From positions 1 through 23,861 of the forward strand of contig JAKSYS010000805.1 in assembly GCA_022925895.1 (NCBI GenBank): 23,861 nt of DNA, written 5' to 3'. Shown here piece by piece: positions 1-8,395 of this stretch (positions within the stretch are counted from its first letter, which is position 1; every line of letters begins with the position of its first letter). The notes under the pieces are model-generated. The model worked only from the letters and a program-made list of their open reading frames with translations. It did no database searches and had not been told where the DNA came from. A program made the position numbers and the translations under genes. This stretch comes from Fragilaria crotonensis. Its lineage: Eukaryota; Bacillariophyta; Fragilariophyceae; Fragilariales; Fragilariaceae.

Positions 1-17
1 TGAGGATGCTATAGAAT

Positions 18-580
18 TAAAGTTTTATTCGCAGTGTTTGAGACTGCAAACAAGGGCTAACGACAATTAGTTATCGCAGGAGCGTTTGTACTCTTTGGTA
101 GAAATTTGTTTTACTAATTGTGAGATGTATAAAACATGCAGAAAATGAAATTGGAATGACTGAATGAGAGCTCTGAAGCTGCACTTTCCTTGTTCTCTCT
201 GTTCTCTGGTTGTTCCTTGATTGTTCTTTTGTTAGTTCTTCAGAATCCCATGGTAGAATGGTTGGTTGAAAGATACTGAATCCCAGATGAATATAATGAA
301 ATATAAAGCATGTAAAATGTAGATTTGATGATGCACCAGTTTGTGTTCTCTTGTGATGTCGGCTGGCGATTGTGCTTCCCATTTATGTGTCCGCGGAACA
401 TCCGACAATGACCGAAGAACAATGACGCAAACACTTACGAGAACGCTAACGCGAAGCGTGACTCAATCGTGCGAAAGAGAACCGAACCGTGACTCACAGA
501 AACTTTGGTTGACGAACGGACGGAAGGAGAGGTAGAGTATGATCCACGACGGTAGACGCCAATACTGTATCTTTTCTTTT
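18..580 (-). repeat. 3' LTR of the Copia element
   Basis: This 563-bp sequence recurs at 6075-6637 with two single-base indels (near 64 and in the T run near 228) and no substitution. Its right edge abuts a polypurine tract on the minus strand, as expected for a 3' LTR. The ends are not the usual TG...CA: on the plus strand it starts TAAAGTTTTATTC and ends CTTTTCTTTT. The right edge is ambiguous by one base. A minus-strand AATAAA lies close to the U5 end. Short open frames inside both LTRs differ in frame because of the indels and are not treated as genes. Confidence 0.93.
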
Positions 581-590
581 ACTCCCTCAC
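581..590 (-). other. Polypurine tract next to the 3' LTR
   Basis: The minus strand reads GTGAGGGAGT immediately before the 3' LTR begins (AAAAGAAAAG). A purine run here would survive RNase H and prime plus-strand DNA synthesis. It is short and not perfectly purine, but its position is right. Confidence 0.6.
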
Positions 591-611
591 TCGCTTGACG
601 AAGTCCTTCGA

Positions 612-1265
612 TTACCAACCCATCAATTGCTTGCGCAACTTGGTGTGAGTCTCTTCATTGCAGATCTTGGTGAGGATATCTGCAAGCATGTCCTCAGTTG
701 ATACAGAATGAATAGAAATAGTGCCATCTTGAACCTTGTTCCTGAAATGATGGTATTTGGTGTTGATATGGCGCGTTCTGGGACGCATCTTCGGATTCTT
801 GACGCTTGTAGCCAGCTCAATGGCGCCGCTGTTGTCTTCAAAAACCCGACAATGGAGCTTTGGTGTTGTCGCTGTCAATCCACATCCATGCTCTTGCATT
901 TCTTGCACCAACTCCATCAATGGTAGCACTTCTCTTGTGGCTGTTGAAATTGCCAAATATTCACTCTCTGTTGTTGATAGAGCAATCTCAGACTGAAGCT
1001 TGGATGCCCATATGACTGGACATGAGGCATAAAGGATGACATAGCCAGTTCTTGACCTTGCTGTGTCTGGATCCCATCCTGCATTCTCTGGGTCCCAATC
1101 CCCTGTGAATGATGCATCCACATAGACATCAAAGCTTTGATTGCTGGGGAATAGATCATGCCTTTGTCCCTTGAACCAACCAGGTACCTCCCCAACCACT
1201 TCAATGCCTTGCCATGTTGGAACCTTGGGTTGGACACAAACCTTGCTCCTTGGTGGACTGCACAT
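612..1265 (-). CDS. RNase H domain, C-terminus of Pol
   Basis: This is the last domain of the Copia polyprotein. The catalytic acidic residues are visible: D50 in VDASFTG, E100 in STTESEY, D144 in EDNSGAIEL and D196 in ADILTK, together with the HINTKYHHFR motif shared by Ty1/Copia RNases H. It removes RNA from RNA-DNA hybrids and spares the polypurine tract. The stop lies just inside the tract and 3' LTR, so the C-terminus is natural. A single-base shift near 1150 separates it from the RT piece. Confidence 0.9.
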   Translation of the reverse strand: MCSPPRSKVCVQPKVPTWQGIEVVGEVPGWFKGQRHDLFPSNQSFDVYVDASFTGDWDPENAGWDPDTARSRTGYVILYASCPVIWASKLQSEIALSTTESEYLAISTATREVLPLMELVQEMQEHGCGLTATTPKLHCRVFEDNSGAIELATSVKNPKMRPRTRHINTKYHHFRNKVQDGTISIHSVSTEDMLADILTKICNEETHTKLRKQLMGW

Positions 1266-2331
1266 GAGATGTCAAGCCTTGAACACTTCTCCAGATAGTT
1301 CATCTGACCAATGACACGGCGATAATTGAAGTGATCATCAAATGGTGGAGAATCCAGATGCCTGGTGAGAGTCTTGCTTGAAGCTCCTGTGGTTTTCTTG
1401 ATTGCCACATTCTTCCCATCCAGTCTGAGCTCTTTGATGACATCATTGATGAGGTGAGGTTGAGAGAGGTTGAAGGTGGTCGCATTGACTCTGTCAATTT
1501 GAACTCCAAGAAAGTCTGAGATGTCTCCTTCCACTGTAAGGTTAAGGCCAACTGACTTCATCTCTTGGATAATGTCCTCCAACTCTTGTTCATCTGGTCC
1601 TGCCAGAATGGAATCATCCGTGTAGAGAACAAAACTGACTTCCCTTTGTAGAAGAGGCATTCATCAATCTCACTTGGAATGAAACCAACCTCCTTGAGCT
1701 TGTCCACCAGATGCTGGTTCCACACTCTGCCAGCTTGCTTCTGACCAAAGAGATTCTTCTTCAGCTTGAGGACATAGTCCCCTCCACCTCAAAGCCTTTT
1801 GGGACGGCCATGTAGAGTTCACACTCCACCTCTGCTTGGGTGTAGGCCAACACAAAATCGATTTGTTTGGTGTGCCATCCATGAATCAAGGTTGTGATGA
1901 GCACCATCCTGATGGCTGCCCATGATGCCACTGGTGAGAATGTTTCCCAGTAGTTGACACCTTCCTCTTGCTTGGATCCATCAATGTTGAGCCTTGCCTT
2001 CCACTTGTAAACTTCTCTTGTGGCAATTCTGCGCTTCATTGCCCACACTGCTGGAAGAATCTTGGTTCCTGGAGGGACTGATGACCTTGGGACCAACTCC
2101 CAAACTTCGTTTTCGGTGTGACTCTTGACCTCCTTCTCCATTGCCTTGATGAATTCGGCGATCTGGCTCCCTCATGGCCTCATGGTAGTACATCGTGTCG
2201 GGATCTGCGGAGGCGGCGAAAGCCAGCATGGGATGCTGCTCTCCCTCAATGTCCATCCACTCTTTGATAGCTTCAAAGGCCACATAATAAGGAAGCTTGT
2301 CCTCCAACTTGGCTTCAAAGTTGTGCCACAC
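917..2331 (-). CDS. Reverse transcriptase (RVT_2, Copia type), frameshifted
   Basis: The domain is spread over several frames: 1981-2331, 1761-2141 and 917-1660. The first aspartate motif is QIDFVLAY (Asp95 of the 1761-2141 piece) and the catalytic YTDD box follows (residues 13-16 of the 917-1660 piece, LYTDDSILAGP). Typical Copia RVT_2 landmarks include WKARLNIDGSKQ, FSPVASWAAIR and LYMAVPKGFEVEG. Shifts lie near 2155, 1785 (a GGGG run) and 1650. It copies element RNA into cDNA. All the shifts look like single-base changes. Confidence 0.87.
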
Positions 2332-2876
2332 ACATCAAAGACCTTGGATCCTGCCTTGCTGGAAGGTTCATCAGAGACTTTTGTTGATGCAGCCCCTGGG
2401 ATCTTGTTGAGCCTTGGGGACCTCCTGAATTGGACAGGAAGTTCTTCCCCTTGTTCTCCCTCAGAAACTGGAAGTGGTGTTTGAGATGCTTGAGCCTCTC
2501 CCTCATTGACCGATTCTCCAGGTTCCAGATCAAATTCCATGAAGGGGACATCACGTTGCAAACCTTGAGCTTGAGCTGATTGCTTGATGCCTTGAAGCCT
2601 GGAAGGTGATGAGGCCTTGAATCCACAAAGCTTCTGCCATTCTGATGGAGGTGACAGGTTGCCCAGTGACTGCCTGACTGTCTCAAACTTGGGATCAAAT
2701 GTGACATGAAACTGGGGAGAGACATGGCCAGTCTTGAGGTTGAGAACAAGAGCCACACTGCGGGCATGCTGCATGGATATGCCAAGGTAGACTCCCATGC
2801 GAGGCTCTGACCTCCCACTTGGGCAATTTCTGGCCAGATTGCATCTTGTTGTCGAGGACAAACACAGGACATCCAA
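2172..2876 (-). CDS. Integrase-reverse transcriptase linker of Pol
   Basis: This piece continues integrase after the shift near 2810 and runs to a shift near 2325. It holds the sequence after the integrase core, including FHVTFDPKFETVRQ, then a long acidic and low-complexity stretch and the basic RRSPRLNK motif that often precedes reverse transcriptase in Copia polyproteins. It has no enzymatic motif of its own. Its codons beyond the shift (about 2172-2325) are out of frame with Pol. Confidence 0.65.
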   Translation of the reverse strand: MDVLCLSSTTRCNLARNCPSGRSEPRMGVYLGISMQHARSVALVLNLKTGHVSPQFHVTFDPKFETVRQSLGNLSPPSEWQKLCGFKASSPSRLQGIKQSAQAQGLQRDVPFMEFDLEPGESVNEGEAQASQTPLPVSEGEQGEELPVQFRRSPRLNKIPGAASTKVSDEPSSKAGSKVFDVCGTTLKPSWRTSFLIMWPLKLSKSGWTLRESSIPCWLSPPPQIPTRCTTMRP

Positions 2877-3768
2877 AAGGTTGAAAATGATTCAGATTTG
2901 GAGTGACTTCAGACCTTGCAAACAACTCAAAGGGAGACTTGTGATCCACTCTTCCAATTGTTGGTGTAGAGTTGTGAATTTCATTGGCCACTCTGAGAGC
3001 ATAAGGCCAGAGATGTGCATCAATAGCCTTAGGCCACCTGTGCTGAGCATGAATCAACATAGTTCTTGCTTGGTCTTGCAAAGTCCTGATCCTTCTTTCT
3101 GCCACAGCATTCTGAAAATGAGCATTGACTCCACAGAAAGTGATTGTCTGACCTGCTTCCTTGACAGCTGCCATGAACTTGTTCTCTGCAAACCTGCCAT
3201 TGTCAGCTTGATAACTCTTGACTTGGACCTTGAACTTGGAAGCATACCTCTCAAAGGCCAGCTTTGCTTCAAGAGTTTCATCTGCATTGGTTGACTTCTG
3301 AAGGTGGATGTAGGACAAACCACTGAAGTGATCCACAAAGATTGTTGCCACCTTGTACCTTTTCTTGGTGAGCCAACCCTTGATTTGGGCAATGAGCCCT
3401 GGAGTACTGGACTCCAACTGATCGATGCTGATGCACTGTCCCGGCTCTGAGGCTGTTCGAAGTTTTCCACCTTGTTGACCACCCTTTGGCTTGGTTCTCC
3501 ATGGTCTTCTGGTGGCCTTTCCATATAAGCAGCTGGTGCAGGTTGGAACTTGGCACTTGGCCAACTTCTTCGGGAGCAAACCGCGCTTGGCCATGCTTTG
3601 CATTTTGGCAGCCGACATGTGATTCAACTTGTGATGCCAGCGAAGGAACTCTGCAGCAGGGTTCTCATGAACGGCAGTGTCCTCTTCGTCGTCAATGACG
3701 ACTGGCAAGTCGGTGCGGTCAGTAGCATCAAGGTCAAATGAGACTGGTGTATTTGGAGGATGACTCAA
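2695..3768 (-). CDS. Integrase (Copia type), pre-integrase plus DDE core
   Basis: In order this holds the HHCC zinc-binding domain (H46, H50, C77, C80 within the piece) and the catalytic core with D116 (SIDQLES), D189 (QADNGRF) and E224 (NAVAERRIR). The last two are 35 positions apart, as in DD35E retroviral-type integrases. It would insert the double-stranded cDNA into the genome. Flanking single-base shifts lie near 3770, in a GGGG run, and near 2810. The tail after the shift continues the capsid-like 'GVYLGISMQHARSVALVLN' region typical of Copia linkers. Confidence 0.88.
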   Translation of the reverse strand: MSHPPNTPVSFDLDATDRTDLPVVIDDEEDTAVHENPAAEFLRWHHKLNHMSAAKMQSMAKRGLLPKKLAKCQVPTCTSCLYGKATRRPWRTKPKGGQQGGKLRTASEPGQCISIDQLESSTPGLIAQIKGWLTKKRYKVATIFVDHFSGLSYIHLQKSTNADETLEAKLAFERYASKFKVQVKSYQADNGRFAENKFMAAVKEAGQTITFCGVNAHFQNAVAERRIRTLQDQARTMLIHAQHRWPKAIDAHLWPYALRVANEIHNSTPTIGRVDHKSPFELFARSEVTPNLNHFQPFGCPVFVLDNKMQSGQKLPKWEVRASHGSLPWHIHAACPQCGSCSQPQDWPCLSPVSCHI

Positions 3769-3897
3769 TCCACCCCTTGGGATGAGGTATCTGGTGCTTC
3801 TGGTTGATGAAGAGGTTCCTGACAGTCTTCATTTTCATCATCAGGGATGAGATGGGTTTCCATGTTAATGATTGGGTCATCCTCATCCAGTCCCACC

Positions 3898-4704
3898 TCA
3901 CACATGTTGCAGAAGGTGTTGAAAGCCTTGTAGCTTGGAGCAGTATACATGGTTGCAATGTTGCCACTCCTGGTTCAACCTCACTGTTTTGGTGTGCTGT
4001 CTTTGGGCCCAGTGTAGTTGAATGCTGTCATGGTATGTTGCACACCATGTGCCTCTTGGCAAAGGCTTGAAGTCTTGGGCAGTCTGGGCCCAATGCTGTG
4101 GAGACAACAGCTTTGAAGGTGAATCCTTGACATAGAGCCCATGTGGAATGACAATGTCATGAGGAACTCCTGTATCATCTTCAATTGACCACTTGATAGT
4201 CCCTGAGTAGATCTCAGTAAGTGTTCCACCCAACCCCTTCAACTTTTTGTTGACCCTCTTGAGAGGAGTGATGAAGTCTTTCTTGTCATTGGAAATGCAA
4301 TAGGATGCACAGTTGTCAATCCTAATAGCCTTGGAATCAGTATCAAAGCTTGCTGCTTCATCTTGGTGGGCTTGCCTTGCCTTCATTGCAATGACTGCTG
4401 TCAGGCAGTTGAGTTGGTGGAATTCCTTTGTATCTTGGCCTTTGCCCTTCATCCAAGGTCTTGGTCTTGGTTGCATGCTGAAACTCCCATCATGCATCCA
4501 TGACTTGACATATTCAGACACTGTGACTGGGTGTACCTTCCAATTTCTCACCTTTCCTGAGGCCTTGCTTGAATTTGGATTGGTAACCCACACCTGAACA
4601 GATTGGACAATGGCCTCCAAGCCATGGCTGAAGAGGTAGCACACGTCTGCGCACCATCTCTGCCACCACTTGAAAATCCAAAGCCCAATGAACACGCAGT
4701 CCAT
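3898..4704 (-). CDS. Pol N-terminal region with aspartic protease
   Basis: This frame opens with an ATG at 4704, four codons after the Gag TGA and in the same reading frame, so Gag and Pol are separated only by one UGA. The protease lies around residues 119-240. It includes FDTDSKAIRIDNCASYCIS, where Asp130 occupies the place of the catalytic Asp, but the usual D(S/T)G triad reads DNC. The GLGG and DIVIPHGLYV segments fit the retropepsin fold region of Copia polyproteins. The protease would cut Gag-Pol. A single-base shift near 3970 throws the frame off, and the next conserved piece (ATMYTAPSYKAFNTF) continues at 3765-3950. Confidence 0.75.
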   Translation of the reverse strand: MDCVFIGLWIFKWWQRWCADVCYLFSHGLEAIVQSVQVWVTNPNSSKASGKVRNWKVHPVTVSEYVKSWMHDGSFSMQPRPRPWMKGKGQDTKEFHQLNCLTAVIAMKARQAHQDEAASFDTDSKAIRIDNCASYCISNDKKDFITPLKRVNKKLKGLGGTLTEIYSGTIKWSIEDDTGVPHDIVIPHGLYVKDSPSKLLSPQHWAQTAQDFKPLPRGTWCATYHDSIQLHWAQRQHTKTVRLNQEWQHCNHVYCSKLQGFQHLLQHV

Positions 4705-4716
4705 TGGGCGTCCCCA

Positions 4717-5937
4717 TCATTCATCATCATCGGAGATGGCTGCGAGCGCTTTGGCCAGTTTCATGCTAGGCTGCTTGGAGTCTTGACCCTTGTTGCCTTG
4801 ATCCTTCTTGGGACCACCTTTGAAACCAATACCCTTACAGTCAGAAGGCTTGTGTCTGGTCCACCTGTTGTGATTGGGGCACCAATGGTAGTCCTTGCCT
4901 TCAACAGTCTTGGACTGCTTCTCTCCTTCCTTGGGATGAACATGTACCCATGCTGGAAGATCCTCAACTCTGAACTTGCCTTTACCCTTGTCTTTCTTGT
5001 TTCCCTGCTTGTTGTCCTTCTTTCCTCCTCCACTGGACTTGCCACTTGCTGGATTAGGTTTCTTCTGATTGGACATGAGGGTTTTGACTTGGGATTGCAA
5101 GGCAATGATAGTTTCCTCCTCTGTAGTCTTGAGGCACCACTGCTCTGACTCTTTCCTGGTTTTGAACTTGTTGAGAGCCCAGTCCATGAGCTGTTGATAC
5201 TCAACTTGGCCACCTTCTTCATAGAAGTCTTCCTTCTTCTTGATGTAGTCCACAAACTCAGCATCCTTGCAGGCCTTGTAACCTTTGAACAGATTCACCA
5301 GGAGATCTTGGGTTTGTTCACCCTGGCAGAGAGCTTGCTGACCAATCCAAGGACATAGTCATTAAAGAGTTCAATGTCAGAATCGATATCGCGCATGGCA
5401 TGATCAAGACTGGAGAGCTTGGTCCGACACTAGTGATGGTGGCTCTGGTATCCACATGTGAGACCATGATAATGACCTTGAGGAGGACTGGACCTGATCC
5501 TTTACCTCCAAAGATGAAGGGATGAACATTGCCTCTGGTCCTGACCTGCTTTTGAGCAGCATCAGTCAAAGAGTTCATGAGACAATGGTACATCATGAAG
5601 GAATCTTGAGCTTCCTGGCATCCTCATGCATGTAGGTGAGGGCATGGGCTCTGACCTCCTCATAGGAGATCTCTCCATAAGACTCAATGAGATCCTTGGA
5701 ATTAGCCACATTGCCTTGAATGGGAATGCTAAGAATGTTGAGCCAATCAAAGACTATGGATCTATCCCTGGTTTGATCAAGGAAGAGCTGAAGATTGTCT
5801 GACTTGCAGTCAAACTTGATGGACAAAGCCTCAGTACCAGACTTGAAGAGCTTGGCAGCAGCCTGCTCAGAGTAGTTGAGGACATCAGGATTAGCAAAGG
5901 CTGGAGCCAATGCAAAATGAGGGGCTGGAGCAGCCAT
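4717..5937 (-). CDS. Gag of the Copia element (frameshifted)
   Basis: Gag begins at an ATG at 5937 in a good context (ACCATGG) and ends at a TGA at 4717-4719. It is split into pieces at 5593-5937, 5318-5596 and 4717-5298 by shifts near 5596, 5420 and 5330. The last piece has a Lys-rich linker (about residues 79-108 of that piece) and then a zinc knuckle-like motif with C140, H143, H149 and C154 (CX2HX5HX4C), a variant I associate with CoDi elements. Gag should form the virus-like particle and bind the element RNA. The C-terminus is acidic (SDDDE). The leader between the LTR and this ATG (5938-6060) has no gene. Confidence 0.82.
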
Positions 5938-6060
5938 GGTTGACCTTGAAGCTCAAATGAAGTACTTGACTTGAAATGATCCTGATTGATCAAGGAAAGC
6001 AGCACTGGGCTTGCAGGTGAGCTTGAAAGGTCAAAGAATAAAGCACTTGGCTTGTACTTA

Positions 6061-6074
6061 GCGCAGAGGAAGCG
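6061..6074 (-). other. Primer binding site, tRNA-iMet D-arm-like
   Basis: Directly inside the 5' LTR the plus strand reads GCGCAGAGGAAGCG. This closely matches the D-arm of eukaryotic initiator methionine tRNA (GCGCAGCGGAAGCG in the animal and plant consensus). The element RNA, which is minus-strand sense, would therefore pair with an internal tRNA segment rather than the tRNA 3' end. Internal priming by a cleaved tRNA-iMet is known for Drosophila copia, although at the anticodon-stem side. The position is exactly where a primer site belongs. Confidence 0.6.
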
Positions 6075-6637
6075 TAAAGTTTTATTCGCAGTGTTTGAGA
6101 CTGCAAACAAGGGCTAACGACGAATTAGTTATCGCAGGAGCGTTTGTACTCTTTGGTAGAAATTTGTTTTACTAATTGTGAGATGTATAAAACATGCAGA
6201 AAATGAAATTGGAATGACTGAATGAGAGCTCTGAAGCTGCACTTTCCTTGTTCTCTCTGTTCTCTGGTTGTTCCTTGATTGTTCTTTGTTAGTTCTTCAG
6301 AATCCCATGGTAGAATGGTTGGTTGAAAGATACTGAATCCCAGATGAATATAATGAAATATAAAGCATGTAAAATGTAGATTTGATGATGCACCAGTTTG
6401 TGTTCTCTTGTGATGTCGGCTGGCGATTGTGCTTCCCATTTATGTGTCCGCGGAACATCCGACAATGACCGAAGAACAATGACGCAAACACTTACGAGAA
6501 CGCTAACGCGAAGCGTGACTCAATCGTGCGAAAGAGAACCGAACCGTGACTCACAGAAACTTTGGTTGACGAACGGACGGAAGGAGAGGTAGAGTATGAT
6601 CCACGACGGTAGACGCCAATACTGTATCTTTTCTTTT
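6075..6637 (-). repeat. 5' LTR of the Copia element
   Basis: This is the second copy of the 563-bp repeat. It is the 5' LTR because gag starts next to it on the minus strand and the tRNA-like primer site abuts its left edge at 6074/6075. It should carry the promoter. On the minus strand it has two TGAGTCA motifs, one TGCGTCA motif and a downstream A/T-rich ACATAAAT. Confidence 0.93.
6480..6553 (-). promoter_or_regulatory. Cluster of bZIP-type motifs in the LTR (U3)
   Basis: On the minus strand there are TGAGTCA at 6547-6553, TGAGTCA at 6516-6522 and TGCGTCA at 6480-6486, followed by a TATA-like ACATAAAT near 6438-6446. The same set is at 423-496 in the other LTR. TGAGTCA and TGCGTCA are typical cores bound by bZIP factors, and stress-responsive LTRs in other organisms use such cores. 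Regulation of this LTR by bZIP factors is an inference from motif content only. Confidence 0.45.
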
Positions 6638-7052
6638 AAAGTACCATAACTCTGGTGTTCTGACGGCAAATAACACAATTCCATCATAGCGGTTGCTTTG
6701 AAAGGAGTATGTAGTTGCTGTAGAAAAGGTGGGACAATCAGGACTTCCAAAGTGTGAGGCAATGCTGCAATGGTGCAGGCCACAGGTTGAGCAACGTACA
6801 GCCAGAAGCTACGTAGGGAGTGGCAAAGTTTGTCACAAAGTGCAAGATGAAGCCATCTCTTTGTCCATGTCACATCGAAATCAGCCAGAGGAGTCGTGAG
6901 GTAGCTTTTAAGAATAAGTAAGGGAGAGGAATTGCTGCTGTGGGGAGTAAAGAAGCCAAAAGATGCAATGATTCAGTTCAGCATGGACAATGCTTTCTAA
7001 ATTAAAATCATTGTTGCATTCACGTAGACAAACAGCATTGCTTTCAATGCTA
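6638..7052. other. No recognisable gene
   Basis: This stretch lies between the Copia 5' LTR and the foldback element. A minus-strand open frame runs from here into the LTR but starts with GTG and has no recognisable domain, so I do not call it. I see no repeat or RNA gene. Confidence 0.5.
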
Positions 7053-7093
7053 ATGTTGCCAACTTCGTAAATGGCGGCATTTCCGAATAATTT

Positions 7094-7420
7094 TCTACCA
7101 GTAATGTCGCCGCTTGTACACGATGTCGACATTAGTGGATTTTTTTCTACCAGTAATGTCGCCGCTTGTACACGATGTCGACATTAGTGGATTTTTTTCT
7201 ACCAGTAACGTCGCCGCTTGTACACCATGTCAACATTAGTGGATTTTTTCTACCAGTAATGTTGCCGCTTGCACACGATGTCGACATTAGTGGATTTTTT
7301 TCTACCAGTAATGTCGCCGCTTGTACACCATGTCAACATTAGTGGATTTTTTCTACCAGTAATGTCGCCGCTTGCACACGATGTCGACATTAGTGGATTT
7401 TTTTCTACCAGTAATGTCGC
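7094..7420 (+). repeat. Left arm: six 51-52-bp tandem units
   Basis: Units start with TCTACCAGTAATGTCGCC at 7094, 7146, 7198, 7249, 7301, 7352 and 7404, giving periods of 51 or 52 bp. The variation is in the T-run length. Each unit has an internal dyad: TAATGTCG at one end and CGACATTA at the other. Units alternate slightly between GATGTCGAC and CATGTCAAC forms. Confidence 0.9.
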
Positions 7421-7694
7421 CAATTGTTTGGAGACTTTAGGGAATAATACGCTGACTGCGCCAAAATGGCGGCATTTGCAAAAATGTATGCAACCAGTAA
7501 CAATGGCAACACCATAGATAGCAGCCTTGTGCTTGCTTCTTCACAACTGTACTCCATCTCATGGTGGTTTCCCTGTTGATCTCGGATCTGCTGCTACCAT
7601 GAACATGTCACAGCTAGCGGTGTCCTTTTTCACAACTGTACTACGCACCAGCACAACAGTTTCCTAATTGTGCTTGTCACAAGAGATAGGTTTT

Positions 7695-7773
7695 TAGCAT
7701 TTCTTGGGGATTGAACCCCGGACCTTGCTTCAAAAAACAAGATCTGAGCCTACTAACCTACTCATTTCTGCTA
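7695..7773 (-). tRNA. tRNA-like sequence (likely pseudo-tRNA or SINE-like)
   Basis: On the minus strand this 79-nt stretch can be drawn as a cloverleaf. The outer stem is TAGCA/TGCTA, and the D-stem is TGAG/CTCA around a loop with GG. An anticodon-like stem surrounds a T-rich loop, and the T-arm GGGGTTCAATCCCC holds a B-box-like GGTTCAATC. The acceptor has only five good pairs, the anticodon loop is oversized and the T-loop is one base short. A working tRNA is therefore unlikely. It sits in the spacer of the foldback element. Confidence 0.35.
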
Positions 7774-7825
7774 GTTTTTGAAGATGAAACTAAAAAGTAT
7801 AAAGTCTCCAAATAATTGGCGACAT

Positions 7826-8360
7826 TACTGGTAGAAAAAATCCACTAATGTCGACATCGTGTACAAGCGGCGACATTACTGGTAGGAAAAAATCCACTAA
7901 TGTCGACATCGTGTACAAGCGGCGACATTACTGGTAGAAAAAAATCCACTTATGTCGCCGTTGTGTACAAGCGGCGACGTTACTGGTAGAAAAAATCCAC
8001 TAATGTCGACATGGTGTACAAGCAGCGACATTACTGGTAGAAAAAAATCCACTAATGTCGACATGGTGTACAAGCAGCGACATTACTGGTAGAAAAAAAT
8101 CCACTTATGTCGCCATCGTGTACAAGCGGCGACATTACTGGTAGAAAAAAATCCACTAATGTCGCCGTGTTGTACAAGCGGCGACATTACTGGTAGGAAA
8201 AAATCCACTAATGTCGCCATCGTGTGCAAGCGGCGACATTACTGGTAGAAAAAAATCCACTGATGTCGCCGTTGTGTACAAGCGGCGACATTACTGGTAG
8301 GAAAAAATCCACTAATGTCGCCGTGTTGTACTAGTGGCGTCATTACTGGTAGAAAAAATC
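7826..8360 (-). repeat. Right arm: ten 51-52-bp tandem units, inverted
   Basis: TACTGGTAGA or TACTGGTAGG recurs at 7826, 7877, 7929, 7981, 8032, 8084, 8136, 8188, 8240, 8292 and 8344. These are reverse complements of the left-arm units. The arm is longer than the left one and more variable toward its outer end, where TCGAC is often replaced by TCGCC. Confidence 0.9.
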
Positions 8361-8395
8361 TGCAAATTCCGCCCTGTTCTATGAGTGGCAGCACA

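Larger units (their letters stand above)
18..6637 (-). mobile_element. Full-length Ty1/Copia LTR retrotransposon, CoDi-like
   Basis: The element reads right to left: 5' LTR, primer site, gag, protease, integrase, reverse transcriptase, RNase H, polypurine tract, 3' LTR. Integrase lying before reverse transcriptase is the Ty1/Copia order. The Gag knuckle and protein style resemble diatom CoDi elements; that lineage call is recognition without a search. The two LTRs differ only by two single-base indels, so the insertion looks recent. In contrast, the coding part is split by about twelve single-base frameshifts plus one in-frame stop. I see no matching 5-bp target duplication: the flanks are AGAAT on the left and AAAGT on the right. 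Confidence 0.93.
7053..8395. mobile_element. Foldback-type element with tandem-repeat inverted arms
   Basis: The left arm (about 7053-7438) and right arm (about 7801-8395) are inverted copies of each other and are built of 51-52-bp tandem units. At the inner edge the arms match over 35 bp with one mismatch (7404-7438 against 7801-7835). At the outer edge a diverged inverted match continues (ATGGCGGCATTT on the left, AAATTCCGCC on the right). Long inverted repeats made of short direct repeats around a unique spacer are the hallmark of foldback transposons. No transposase frame is present, so any movement would need help from elsewhere. I found no clear target duplication. Confidence 0.6.

Noticed and set aside
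71-382. A 103-codon minus-strand open frame inside the LTR, with a 104-codon partner in the other LTR
   Set aside because: The two copies change frame at a single-base indel and give different C-termini. There is no domain; it is LTR sequence.
2125-5148. Plus-strand open frames across the Copia coding region (for example 4603-5148)
   Set aside because: They are antisense shadows of Gag and Pol, whose motifs are all on the minus strand.
6520-6873. A 117-codon minus-strand open frame across the LTR boundary
   Set aside because: It starts with GTG, has no recognisable domain and is half LTR sequence.
7094-8360. CRISPR-like array
   Set aside because: The units are contiguous 51-52-bp tandem repeats with no variable spacers, occur in inverted arms and sit in a eukaryotic context.
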